Assembly: GCA_964249755.1 (NCBI GenBank)
Contig: CAXUDB010000002.1
Location: forward strand, 1,054,001-1,118,000
Direction: 5' to 3'
Origin: Ilyomonas sp964249755
GTDB taxonomy: Bacteria > Bacteroidota > Bacteroidia > Chitinophagales > Chitinophagaceae
DNA: 64,000 nucleotides
Shown here in pieces: positions 54,094-62,412 of the stretch. The position numbers and the translations under genes are program-made. The notes under the pieces are model-generated. The model was not told the origin of the DNA. It worked only from the letters and a program-made list of their open reading frames with translations, and did no database searches. Position 1 is the first letter of the stretch. Each line of letters starts with the position of its first letter.

Positions 54094-54158
54094 ATTTACT
54101 TTCAACCTCTTAATTTTATCACTCATTGCTCCAAGTTCGCTACTCATAGCTGATCGTC

Positions 54159-55208
54159 ATGTTTACTACAAAAAACTTATCGCCGACCCAGCTTTCTTTC
54201 ATTACCGCGCTGGTGTTGTCTGTGCCTACGGGTATCGCCTTCTTCATAGTGTCGTTTCATTTTTCGGTGGCTATTGTTGCTTTGCTCATCACTTTCCTGG
54301 CTTCCTTTCTGCTCATCCGTTTTGTGCTTCGCTGGTTTATTTATCGTAAAATAAAACTCATTTATAAATTCATTTATCAAACTAAAGCCACCAAGCGAGA
54401 AGAGATGTATTTTAAATACATTTTACCTGATAAAAGCATTGATGAAGTGCAGGAAGATGTGGCGCAATGGGCGCAGCAGCGCAGGGATGAGATTGAAACA
54501 CTAAAGACTAACGAAGTTTACCGCAAAGAGTTTTTGCAGAATCTTTCACATGAATTCAAGACACCTATTTTCGCCATACAAGGTTATGTGGAAACCTTAC
54601 TGCAAGGCGCTTCTGAGAATCCGGCGCTGAATAAAAAGTTTCTGGAAAATACCTCGCGCAATGTGCAGCGCATGGTGAACCTGGTTAATGACCTCGACGA
54701 AATATCGAAGTTGGAAAGTGGTGCGCAGCCAGTCAATAAATCCAACTTTATAATACAGGATTTAATCAGAGAAGTCTATCAGTCTTTGTATATTTTAACG
54801 AGCGCCAAAAACATTGTCACTTCTATTAAAAAAGGTTGCGAAGCGCCGGTGTATGTATTTGCCGACAAAGAAAAAATAAGACAGGTTCTGATTAACCTTG
54901 TAGAGAATGCCACGAAATACGGCAGGCAGGATGGATACATCACCGCCAGTATTTATCGTGCCGACGAAGACCATGTGCTGATTGAGATCGGCGATAATGG
55001 CATTGGCATACCTACCCAACATTTGCCACGGATATTTGAACGCTTCTATCGCACCGATCTTGCCCGCAGTCGTGATGTGGGCGGAACCGGTTTGGGCCTG
55101 GCCATTTGCAAACACATCATTGAAGCGCACGACCAGGTAATTCACGTGCGCAGCAAGCCCGATGTCGGCACCACGGTTGGCTTTACCCTTGCTCCTAAAC
55201 AAGATTAA
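54159..55208 (+). CDS. Sensor histidine kinase, PhoR-like (349 aa)
   Basis: Two N-terminal membrane segments (~12-32 and ~38-60) have almost no periplasmic loop, so it probably senses within or near the membrane. The HisKA phosphoacceptor is His131 in FLQNLSHEFKTPIFA. The HATPase part has LVENATKYG (N-box), IGDNGIGIP (G1) and GGTGLGLAICKHI (G2). There is no PAS domain. It is the cognate partner of the preceding regulator, with 65 bp between them. Confidence 0.94.
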   Translation: MFTTKNLSPTQLSFITALVLSVPTGIAFFIVSFHFSVAIVALLITFLASFLLIRFVLRWFIYRKIKLIYKFIYQTKATKREEMYFKYILPDKSIDEVQEDVAQWAQQRRDEIETLKTNEVYRKEFLQNLSHEFKTPIFAIQGYVETLLQGASENPALNKKFLENTSRNVQRMVNLVNDLDEISKLESGAQPVNKSNFIIQDLIREVYQSLYILTSAKNIVTSIKKGCEAPVYVFADKEKIRQVLINLVENATKYGRQDGYITASIYRADEDHVLIEIGDNGIGIPTQHLPRIFERFYRTDLARSRDVGGTGLGLAICKHIIEAHDQVIHVRSKPDVGTTVGFTLAPKQD

Positions 55209-55210
55209 TT

Positions 55211-55675
55211 TCAAAAGCCTCTGAAGTAAGGCCGGCTTGCCATAGGCGAAAACTTCCAGGGGATGTTTAGGAGGATGATTAAAAGACCGATTGTAAACCA
55301 AATGGCAATCGTTCTAAACTTTGCCTTGTCTTCTTTTTTACGCTTCGCTAATGCCGATCCCATGGTAATAAAGATAATTGCCACCAGCATCATTGTGCTA
55401 TGTTCCATCCCAAAAAAGCGGATGCTTCTTCCCTGTACGGCTTCTTTGTAATGGTGCAGGAAATAGTCAATCAGCGGACTGATAAAGTATAAAGTTAGAC
55501 CCGCCAATAATTGAACGTGTGCGATGGTGGCAGTAATGTGCCGCGTTCTGTTGTCGAAAAGAGTGAAAGATTTATTTAGCAGCCAGCCACGATAGCTATG
55601 GTATAGTGAAAACAAAAGGCTAAGCAGCACAAGCCACCTCAGGTAGGAATGAAGTGTGAGCAAAAATGAATACAT
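55211..55675 (-). CDS. Four-TM membrane protein, cytochrome b-like family in Bacteroidota (154 aa)
   Basis: I chose the ATG at 55675 (MYSFLLTLHSYLRW) rather than 55705. The segments are LRWLVLLSLLFSLYHSY, HITATIAHVQLLAGLTLYF, MMLVAIIFITMGSALA and IAIWFTIGLLIILLN. His residues occur within or near helices 1-3 (HSYLRW, TRHI, AHVQ, EHST), as in small heme-binding membrane proteins, which I have seen annotated as cytochrome b-like. This assignment is weak. It is convergent with the histidine kinase gene (2 bp gap). Confidence 0.6.
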   Translation of the reverse strand: MYSFLLTLHSYLRWLVLLSLLFSLYHSYRGWLLNKSFTLFDNRTRHITATIAHVQLLAGLTLYFISPLIDYFLHHYKEAVQGRSIRFFGMEHSTMMLVAIIFITMGSALAKRKKEDKAKFRTIAIWFTIGLLIILLNIPWKFSPMASRPYFRGF

Positions 55676-55830
55676 AGAAAGGCGCTTTGGTTTGTTGTGT
55701 AGCAAGACGAACTATAGGTTGGATTTACTTTACAATACTTTTTTCCACACCAAAATTTTTAACCACTTTCTGGTGCCGTTTTTTTCACCTTCTTTCATTT
55801 GTTTCGTCTCTTGTCTACATTGCGCAGTAG

Positions 55831-56574
55831 ATGCCGACTACTTATCTACGATTAGCCTCTTTTTGGCTATGCATATGCTTGTTGTATAGCTGCAAAAGTT
55901 TGCAGCACATGTCTGCCCGGGATACCTCTGCCCGCAGCGCCAAAACAACACAAAAAACACGCTCAAACATCCGGTTTTTAGATGACATTGCCATCACCGG
56001 TGGCAACAACAGCACACAGATACAGGAACCGCAAAGTGAACGTTCTTCTAAGAAAAGGAAAGCGGCGCCACAAATGGTTTATGCACCGCCCACCGATGTT
56101 ATTGCCTCTGGCTACAACATTGAAAAGGCGATTGGTTTACAGTTTAAATATGCCGTATTACTCGATGCTTCGGTAGAACGACTTACCAACCTCAGCCTGC
56201 TGCAAAACATGGATCACTGGTGGGGCACACACTATTGTTTTGGTGGCAGCACAGAAAATTGTATTGATTGCAGCGCCTTCACCCAAATCATGATGCGGGA
56301 TGTTTATAAAACGGATGTTCCGCGAACGGCGCGGGCACAGTACGACAATAGCAACCGCGTAGCAATGGAAGAATTACAGGAAGGCGATTTGGTGTTCTTT
56401 CAAACAGTAGGCAGGGATATTTCGCACGTGGGCATTTATCTTACGAACAATAAATTTGTTCATGCCGCTACCAGTGAAGGTGTAACGGTAAGCGACCTGA
56501 ACGATCCATTCTGGCGAACACGATACAAAGGTGCTGGCAGAGTGATGGGAGTACAGATGGCTTCCAGCAAATGA
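55831..56574 (+). CDS. NlpC/P60 family lipoprotein endopeptidase (247 aa)
   Basis: The lipoprotein signal peptide ends at LLYSC (Cys21). After a Ser/Thr-rich linker, the NlpC/P60 domain occupies ~115-245. The catalytic Cys147 is in CIDCSAFTQ, His199 in ISHVGIY, and the third polar residue His211 in KFVHAA, with YCFGGST before it. It cleaves D-Glu-DAP-type bonds in peptidoglycan stem peptides. It fits the envelope-remodelling content of the window. Confidence 0.92.
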   Translation: MPTTYLRLASFWLCICLLYSCKSLQHMSARDTSARSAKTTQKTRSNIRFLDDIAITGGNNSTQIQEPQSERSSKKRKAAPQMVYAPPTDVIASGYNIEKAIGLQFKYAVLLDASVERLTNLSLLQNMDHWWGTHYCFGGSTENCIDCSAFTQIMMRDVYKTDVPRTARAQYDNSNRVAMEELQEGDLVFFQTVGRDISHVGIYLTNNKFVHAATSEGVTVSDLNDPFWRTRYKGAGRVMGVQMASSK

Positions 56575-56589
56575 GCCGGTACAGCGTGT

Positions 56590-58245
56590 TTATTTCACCT
56601 CCACATCATACATTTTCTCTATCCCTACTTCAGTAAATAATGAAGCCTGCTGTGGCGTTACAACACTACTCTTCCATTGATCGGTTGGATAAACTTTTAC
56701 AACTTTTCCTTTATTATCTTTTAGCACCAGTGGCAGGTTGAAACCTTTTATACAATGGGAATAGCGGTAAGTAACTTTTGTTTTTGATTGATTCAAAGTG
56801 AACTCAAAATCGGGTATTTGTATCGTTCTTAAATACTGGTCAAATACTTTACTATAATCAAACCCGGCTTCTTTACTGATACAACCTTCAACTTGTTTCG
56901 TCGTTACGGTTTGATGGTAAAAAGTCTTGTTTAACCCACGCAAAATCATCCTGAATTTTTCGTCGTTATTCATACTGTGGCGAATGGCATGTAGGAGGTT
57001 GCCGCCTTTATAATACATGTCTCCGCTGCCCTCAGCATTCACGCCATAAGACGCTATAATCGGCTTATCGTTCTGAATACTTTTTCTCGTTCCGGCATTG
57101 TATTCATTGCCGGCTTCCTTGCCATAATAATATTCAGTGAACAAAGTTTCGCTGTAGTTGGTAAACCCTTCATGCACCCACATATCTGCGAGGTCTTTAG
57201 AAGTAATATTATTGGCGAACCATTCATGCCCGCTCTCATGCACAATAATGAAATCCCATTTTAACCCCCAGCCTGTTCCGGATAAATCTCTACCCAAATA
57301 ACCATTTCCATAATGGTTGCCATAAGCTGTTGCGCTCTGGTGCTCCATGCCTAAATGCGGCGCATCCACCAGCTTATAGCCATCCTCATAAAAAGGGTAG
57401 GGACCCATCCAGTATTCAAATGCTTTCAACATGCGGTGGGCTTCCGGCATCATGTGTTGTTTCGCTTTCTCTTCATTATAATCCAGCACCCAATAGTTCA
57501 CATTCAGCTTGCCTTTTTCTCCGGCATAAACATCGGTTATGTCCACATATTTACCAATGTAAGGAATGATAAGATAGTTGTTAATCGGGTTCACAACTGT
57601 CCACGTATATGAAGTCGTTCCATCGTCATTCACTTCTTTCTTCATCAGTCTTCCATTGCCCACTGCCACAAGGCTATCTACTACTCTTATCGTTAAGGAA
57701 GCGCCACTATCCGGCTCATCGCTTTGATGGTCTTTGCAGGGATACCATACGCTTGCACCCAAACCTTGGCAGGCAACCGACATCCAAGATCTGCCCAGCG
57801 AATCCTTTGTCCAGATCCATCCACCATCCCAGGGTGGCCGCACCGCTTCCCGCGGTTTGCCATGATAATAAACCGTTACGCTCGATTGGCTGTTATATAC
57901 TTGCTTTGGCACGTTCACCAGGCAAACATTATTGTCTTGTTCAAATGAAAGATGACGGCTACGCCCAAATACAACGCTATCTACCACCAACGGCTGTTGC
58001 AAATCAATCTGCATAAAAGCAGGATAGCTTTTTTGTACCACCTTATAAGTAATCCTGCTGCTGCCGCTTATCGTTTTGGTTTCATAGTCCGGTGTTACCA
58101 ATATATCATAGCGCAGCACATCCCACCAGGTGCGGTTTGCATTCAATGAGCCGCGCAGCGTATCGGCATGGGTAAAGGTGTGTTTGTCCTGCGCAAAAAG
58201 GAGCGAGGCAATGAAGAGGGCAGAAAGAAGAAACAGTATTTTCAT
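56590..58245 (-). CDS. M1 family aminopeptidase, secreted (551 aa)
   Basis: A signal peptide (~1-18) is followed by an M1 aminopeptidase. The exopeptidase motif is GMEHQ (~299-303, in place of GxMEN), the zinc motif HESGHEW is at His336/Glu337/His340, and the third ligand Glu359 is in WVHEGF. The Tyr equivalent lies further on. It lacks the extra C-terminal domains of long M1 enzymes, giving 551 residues. It should hydrolyse N-terminal residues from peptides outside the cytoplasm. Confidence 0.92.
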   Translation of the reverse strand: MKILFLLSALFIASLLFAQDKHTFTHADTLRGSLNANRTWWDVLRYDILVTPDYETKTISGSSRITYKVVQKSYPAFMQIDLQQPLVVDSVVFGRSRHLSFEQDNNVCLVNVPKQVYNSQSSVTVYYHGKPREAVRPPWDGGWIWTKDSLGRSWMSVACQGLGASVWYPCKDHQSDEPDSGASLTIRVVDSLVAVGNGRLMKKEVNDDGTTSYTWTVVNPINNYLIIPYIGKYVDITDVYAGEKGKLNVNYWVLDYNEEKAKQHMMPEAHRMLKAFEYWMGPYPFYEDGYKLVDAPHLGMEHQSATAYGNHYGNGYLGRDLSGTGWGLKWDFIIVHESGHEWFANNITSKDLADMWVHEGFTNYSETLFTEYYYGKEAGNEYNAGTRKSIQNDKPIIASYGVNAEGSGDMYYKGGNLLHAIRHSMNNDEKFRMILRGLNKTFYHQTVTTKQVEGCISKEAGFDYSKVFDQYLRTIQIPDFEFTLNQSKTKVTYRYSHCIKGFNLPLVLKDNKGKVVKVYPTDQWKSSVVTPQQASLFTEVGIEKMYDVEVK

Positions 58246-58782
58246 ACGATAAAAATAAAGCGTCCGCTATTCATAAATAAGGCTGTTTTATTAAGCGCTC
58301 GCAATTTGCGCACTCTGCACGAAAATTCTTTCTATAATGTTGAGAATTCTTCATCCTCTTTGCCTGTTTTCGTTCTATTCCTATAAGCGTTTACACCACA
58401 TCCATGCGCCTTTCTTTCTCCTTTCACACCTGGCTTTGCACAGCATATATTTAAGCCCCTCGCCATTCATTTCCTTCTCTTCACTTTCAACCTCACTCAG
58501 TTCACAAAAGTTATTTCTCGCTTCGTAATGGAACACACTCGCTTCACAAACACTATCACTTTATTCGCAATCGCAATATATCGCTTCAGAAATGCAATCA
58601 CTTGGTTGGTAATTCTAATATATCGGTTCAAAATCGTCATCACTTGGTTGGTAATCGTAATGTATCGCCCTCTTTATATATTTTCTATCTGCAAAATCCG
58701 CCAAGCTTTTATAACAGAAAAAAGCTCATTTCAACCTTTATAGGAAAGACTTTCAAACAAGTCAGTTTCTAATATCATATTT
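58246..58782. other. Intergenic region with pyrimidine-rich sequence and a minisatellite
   Basis: The stretch 58330-58520 is rich in C and T on the plus strand. It also contains the 42-bp tandem repeat listed separately. The only frame of note is 58528-58743, which merely reads through the repeat. Confidence 0.5.
58540..58670 (+). repeat. 42-bp tandem repeat (about 3.1 copies)
   Basis: Units start at 58540, 58582 and 58624 with CGCTTC/CGGTTC and end ...TAATATAT or similar; the second and third share CACTTGGTTGGTAAT. The period is a multiple of three, so a plus-strand reading gives 14-residue units like YRFxxxITWLV. No start or RBS supports translation. Confidence 0.85.
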
Positions 58783-58814
58783 AAAACAAAAAAGGCAACC
58801 GTTTTTGGTTGCCT
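58783..58814 (-). terminator. Terminator of msrA
   Basis: On the minus strand: AGGCAACC, a 6-nt A-containing loop, GGTTGCCT, then TTTTTTGTTTT. Confidence 0.85.
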
Positions 58815-58826
58815 CATCTCTATATT

Positions 58827-59522
58827 TTATTGTGCTTTCACTTCCTCTTTATCCTTAAACACCTTTTCAAACTTCTCCAGTTTCGGGCGTATCACATACT
58901 GGCAATACATCTGGCGCGGGTTGTTATTGTAATAGTTCTGATGATAATTTTCAGCTGCATAAAAGTTTTTAAAAGGTTCTATCGCTGTTACCACCGGTTT
59001 GTTCCAGGCGCCGCTTTTGTTTAATTCATCTTTATAGTGCGCTGCTTTTTCTTTCTGCTCGTCATTATGATAAAACACCACGCTTCTGTATTGTGTTCCT
59101 ACATCATTTCCCTGTCGGTTCAGCGTAGTAGGGTCATGTGTTTTCCAAAACACTTCCAGCAACTCATCAAACGATACTTTAGCAGGGTCATACGTCACCT
59201 GCACCACTTCCACATAACCCGTTGCACCGGTGCAAACCTGTTCGTAAGAAGGGTTGGGTGTTGTGCCGCCGCTATATCCGCTCACGACTTTTTCTACACC
59301 CTTCACACGTTGAAAGAAAGCTTCTGTGCACCAGAAACAGCCGCTGCCAAACGTAGCCGTTTCAGTGTTTGCAGCAGTTGAGTTACTAATGACGGCGGAT
59401 GTATTTGTTTCAGGCATAATCAAAGTATTCTGCGATTTTTGTTCTGCGCAGGAAGGCAATGCAAGCACTGTGCAAAGCCCGTTAAACAATAATCCAATAT
59501 GCAACGCCAATCCCAGCTTCAT
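58827..59522 (-). CDS. msrA: Peptide methionine (S)-S-oxide reductase, lipoprotein MsrA (231 aa)
   Basis: The signal peptide ends in the lipobox ALPSC (Cys25), followed by a ~30-residue Ser/Thr linker. The MsrA domain has the catalytic Cys62 in GCFWCTEA, SGYSGGTTPNPSYEQVC and RQMYCQYV near the end. The export signal places the enzyme in the envelope, where it would repair oxidised methionines. No fused MsrB domain is present. Confidence 0.94.
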   Translation of the reverse strand: MKLGLALHIGLLFNGLCTVLALPSCAEQKSQNTLIMPETNTSAVISNSTAANTETATFGSGCFWCTEAFFQRVKGVEKVVSGYSGGTTPNPSYEQVCTGATGYVEVVQVTYDPAKVSFDELLEVFWKTHDPTTLNRQGNDVGTQYRSVVFYHNDEQKEKAAHYKDELNKSGAWNKPVVTAIEPFKNFYAAENYHQNYYNNNPRQMYCQYVIRPKLEKFEKVFKDKEEVKAQ

Positions 59523-59685
59523 GTTGCAAATATGAAAATGATTGGCTTTCTGTGAAAGTTAATTTCAGAATCTTAACCCTTCATTTAATCTCTTTAACAT
59601 ACTATCTTTCTTCAATCCATAATATTGCAGCTATTGTGTCAAATGTTACCCTTTTTTTGTAGTGTTGTCATTCCATTTTATCGTT

Positions 59686-60537
59686 ATGCAACCGGAACAT
59701 CAAACGGCAATTAAAAAGAAAAAGGTTATGGAAGAACAGACGCCGGAGAAACCCGTCTACCCGCCGCGCAACCCGGTGCTGCGCTTTTTACAAATAATAT
59801 ACAGCCTCTACGGATTTGCCTGGTTTCTCCTTACTATGTTTATAATACTGGTGGTTGTTTTGTTTTCGCCGCTCCTAGGCAAAACAAAAGGCGGCAACTT
59901 TGTGTACACCGCTTGCAAAGGCTGGGCAATCTTCTGGTATTTTGTAACCGGCGTTCGTTATAAAGAAATCCACGAAACGCCACACGACGTATCGAAGCAA
60001 TACATCTTTGTCGCCAACCATATTTCTTATATGGATATTCCGGCTGCCATGCTGGCTGTGCACCAACCGGTAAGAATTTTAGGTAAATACGAGATGGTAA
60101 AATATCCTGTCTTTGGTATTATCTACCGCATGGCAGTAATTGTAGTGGATCGGAGCAGTTCGGAGCGCCGGGCCCAAAGCTTCCGGGCTTTAAAAGCTGC
60201 TTTATTAAAGCATATCTCCATTTTTATTTTTCCCGAAGGAACCTTTAATGAAACGCGCGAGCCGCTGAAGGATTTTTATGATGGTGCTTTCCGCATTGCC
60301 ATCGAAACCAAAACACCCATCAAACCCATCCTGTTTTTAGATACTTACGAGCGTATGCATTATCGTGGCTTCTTAGAACTGACGCCTGGCAAATGCCGCT
60401 GTGTCTACTTGCCATCTATTGAAGTAGAAGAGTACGATATGAAAAGCGTGGCAGCCTTGCGTGAGAAAGTATATGCAGTTATGGAAGAAGGGTTGCGGCG
60501 TTATAAAAATTATCCTTTACCGTTAAATGTTTATTGA
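59686..60537 (+). CDS. 1-acyl-sn-glycerol-3-phosphate acyltransferase-like (PlsC family, 283 aa)
   Basis: I chose the ATG at 59686; a later ATG at 59728 (MEEQTP) is possible. A membrane segment (~44-62) precedes the acyltransferase domain. NHISYMD (His112, Asp117) is the NHx4D motif, and FPEGTFNET (~182-190) is the second motif. Such enzymes move acyl chains onto lysophosphatidic acid or related acceptors. Substrate specificity is not determined. Confidence 0.88.
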   Translation: MQPEHQTAIKKKKVMEEQTPEKPVYPPRNPVLRFLQIIYSLYGFAWFLLTMFIILVVVLFSPLLGKTKGGNFVYTACKGWAIFWYFVTGVRYKEIHETPHDVSKQYIFVANHISYMDIPAAMLAVHQPVRILGKYEMVKYPVFGIIYRMAVIVVDRSSSERRAQSFRALKAALLKHISIFIFPEGTFNETREPLKDFYDGAFRIAIETKTPIKPILFLDTYERMHYRGFLELTPGKCRCVYLPSIEVEEYDMKSVAALREKVYAVMEEGLRRYKNYPLPLNVY

Positions 60538-60542
60538 AATGA

Positions 60543-60561
60543 CGCCTGTTCTAGACAGGCG
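60543..60561. terminator. Small hairpin between plsC-like and hutI
   Basis: CGCCTGT, TCTAG, ACAGGCG: a perfect 7-bp stem between the convergent genes. No T-run follows, so its terminator function is uncertain. Confidence 0.35.
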
Positions 60562-60575
60562 ACTTTCTCACGCTC

Positions 60576-61811
60576 TTAATCCAAAAAAGTCCCGTTAATC
60601 ATCACTTTGTCAATCAGATTTGTTCCAAAAGAATAGGGAATGTAGGCGAGCGACGGAATTGCTTTCAGGAAAATAAGATTTGCTTTTTTTCCTCTTGTGA
60701 TACTGCCACATTCAGCATTTGCTTCCATCGCATAAGCGCCGTTGAGGGTAGCTGCATTAATGGCTTCTTCTGGCAACATTCGCATGCCGATGCAGCTTAG
60801 TGCCACCACAAAGTTTATGTTACCGCTGGGCGAAGAACCTGGGTTGTAGTCACTGGCTAATGCTATAGCGCAGCCGTTATCTATCAATGTTCGCGCGGGC
60901 TGTAAAGGCATCCGCAGAAAAAAAGCTGCCGTAGGCAATAAGGTACCGATCGTTTGCGAAGCAGATAGCGAAAGAATCGTTTTTTCATCCATCACTTCTA
61001 AATGGTCAACGGAAATCGCATTCACATTCAAGCCTGCTTCTACGCCTCCGGAAAGGCTCAGCTGGTTTGCGTGAATTTTCGGTTTCAATCCATATTCTAT
61101 ACCCGCGTTGCAGATGCGTTCTGTTTCTTCTCCTGTAAAAAATCCATTCTCGCAAAAAACATCTATGTAATCAGCTAAGTTTTCTTTTGACACCACCGGC
61201 AGCATTTCCTCAATAATCTTTTTGATGTAGCCTTCTTTATTGTCTTTGTAAATCTGCGGCAATGCATGGGCGCCTAAGAAAGTCGCTTTCACCGGTATCG
61301 GTGCCTTCTTCTTTATCTGCTGAATTACGCGCAACATCTTCAACTCATTTTCGGTATCAAGACCATATCCACTTTTGATTTCGATAGCGCCGGTTCCTAA
61401 TTTCATAACTTCCATCAATCGCTGCCAGGCACTATCGTATAAATCTTCTTCCGAACTCTGCGCTACTTTCTTAGCAGAATTTAGGATGCCGCCGCCATTG
61501 GCTGCTATCTCAGCATAAGTTTTACCTTTTAACTTATCACGAAACTCATCTTCCCTTGTGGCAGCAAACACAAGATGCGTATGGCTGTCGCACCAGCAGG
61601 GCAATATCATTGCGCCTGTTGCATCAAGTGTGTTTTGGTTGATGGCATAAGTAAGGTCTGGCATCTTGCCATAATCCTGTATAATGCCGTTTTCAACTAA
61701 CAGGAAAGCATCTTTGAGAACCGGCAAATCTGCAAGTTCTTTTCCCCGAAGCAGATGACACGCTTCTCTCACATTCACCAATTGCCCGATGTTGATAATA
61801 AGTTGTTGCAT
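60576..61811 (-). CDS. hutI: Imidazolonepropionase (411 aa)
   Basis: The third step of histidine degradation: imidazolone-propionate to formiminoglutamate. An amidohydrolase barrel shows CDSHTHL (metal-binding HxH, ~77-79), GYGLDTENELKM, TFLGAHALPQ, KIHANQLS, VDHLEVMD and ASDYNPGSSPSGN. I chose MQQLII at 61811, because a -7 promoter box (61827-61820) would lie inside the longer frame starting at 61832. No other hut genes are in the window. Confidence 0.92.
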   Translation of the reverse strand: MQQLIINIGQLVNVREACHLLRGKELADLPVLKDAFLLVENGIIQDYGKMPDLTYAINQNTLDATGAMILPCWCDSHTHLVFAATREDEFRDKLKGKTYAEIAANGGGILNSAKKVAQSSEEDLYDSAWQRLMEVMKLGTGAIEIKSGYGLDTENELKMLRVIQQIKKKAPIPVKATFLGAHALPQIYKDNKEGYIKKIIEEMLPVVSKENLADYIDVFCENGFFTGEETERICNAGIEYGLKPKIHANQLSLSGGVEAGLNVNAISVDHLEVMDEKTILSLSASQTIGTLLPTAAFFLRMPLQPARTLIDNGCAIALASDYNPGSSPSGNINFVVALSCIGMRMLPEEAINAATLNGAYAMEANAECGSITRGKKANLIFLKAIPSLAYIPYSFGTNLIDKVMINGTFLD

Positions 61812-61819
61812 AAGCGAAA

Positions 61820-61827
61820 CAAAATTA
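61820..61827 (-). promoter_or_regulatory. -7 box for hutI
   Basis: The minus strand reads TAATTTTG, a match to TAnnTTTG, 8 nt ahead of the ATG at 61811. The leader would be close to zero nucleotides long. Confidence 0.45.
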
Positions 61828-61977
61828 TTCATCCCTGCTGTATGTGTTCCTTAATTTCTTTGCACTTGCCACTTATAATGCCTTCCTGCTCTTTTGACTT
61901 TCTATCAGTTACATAAAATTGGAAGCATTTTTGTTTTTCCTTTTGCAAATCTTTTTTACAACTAAAATAACAATGGT

Positions 61978-62307
61978 ATGAAAAGTAAAATCATCGTGTT
62001 CGCCTTCCTGCTGCTGGCTTCTTTTACCTCTGTTCAAACCTTTGCAAAGAACAATAAGCATTCTATTGAAGAGAAAGTAGCTGCCATGACGCAGGAACAA
62101 AAAGAAGCGCGTGCCGAAGAGATAAAAGCCCGTGTGCTGGAGATACAGAGCATGGATAAATCGAAGCTGACCAGCGAAGACAGAAAGGCTTTGCGTCACG
62201 AGCTGCGCGACATGAACAAAGAATCAAAAGCATTGGGCAGCGGTGGTATTTACATTTCACTTGCAGGTATTGTTATCATTATACTGGTTTTGATTCTGAT
62301 TTTGTAA
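61978..62307 (+). CDS. Small exported coiled-coil protein with C-terminal TM (109 aa)
   Basis: A signal peptide (MKSKIIVFAFLLLASFTS...) is followed by a charged helical segment (EEKVAAMTQEQKEARAEEI, SMDKSKLTSEDRKALRHEL, MNKESKAL), a GGGIY-like turn and a hydrophobic C-terminal helix (~93-109). I recall similar small proteins in Bacteroidota, with unknown role. It is free-standing, with its own terminator. Confidence 0.7.
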   Translation: MKSKIIVFAFLLLASFTSVQTFAKNNKHSIEEKVAAMTQEQKEARAEEIKARVLEIQSMDKSKLTSEDRKALRHELRDMNKESKALGSGGIYISLAGIVIIILVLILIL

Positions 62308-62328
62308 GAATATTTTTGAAGTATTAGA

Positions 62329-62358
62329 AAGAAGGGCAGGTTGCAAAACCTGCCCTTC
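62329..62358 (+). terminator. Terminator of the small coiled-coil protein
   Basis: The stem GAAGGGCAGG / CCTGCCCTTC (10-11 bp), with an 8-nt loop, is followed by a T-containing tract. Confidence 0.75.
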
Positions 62359-62412
62359 TGCTTTTGTATTATGCAGGATTAAAGTAACAAAACAGTTTAC
62401 CTTCATATCTTA

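Noticed and set aside
58528..58743. 71-codon frame across the 42-bp repeat
   Set aside because: Its length derives from the tandem repeat; no start signal or other support.
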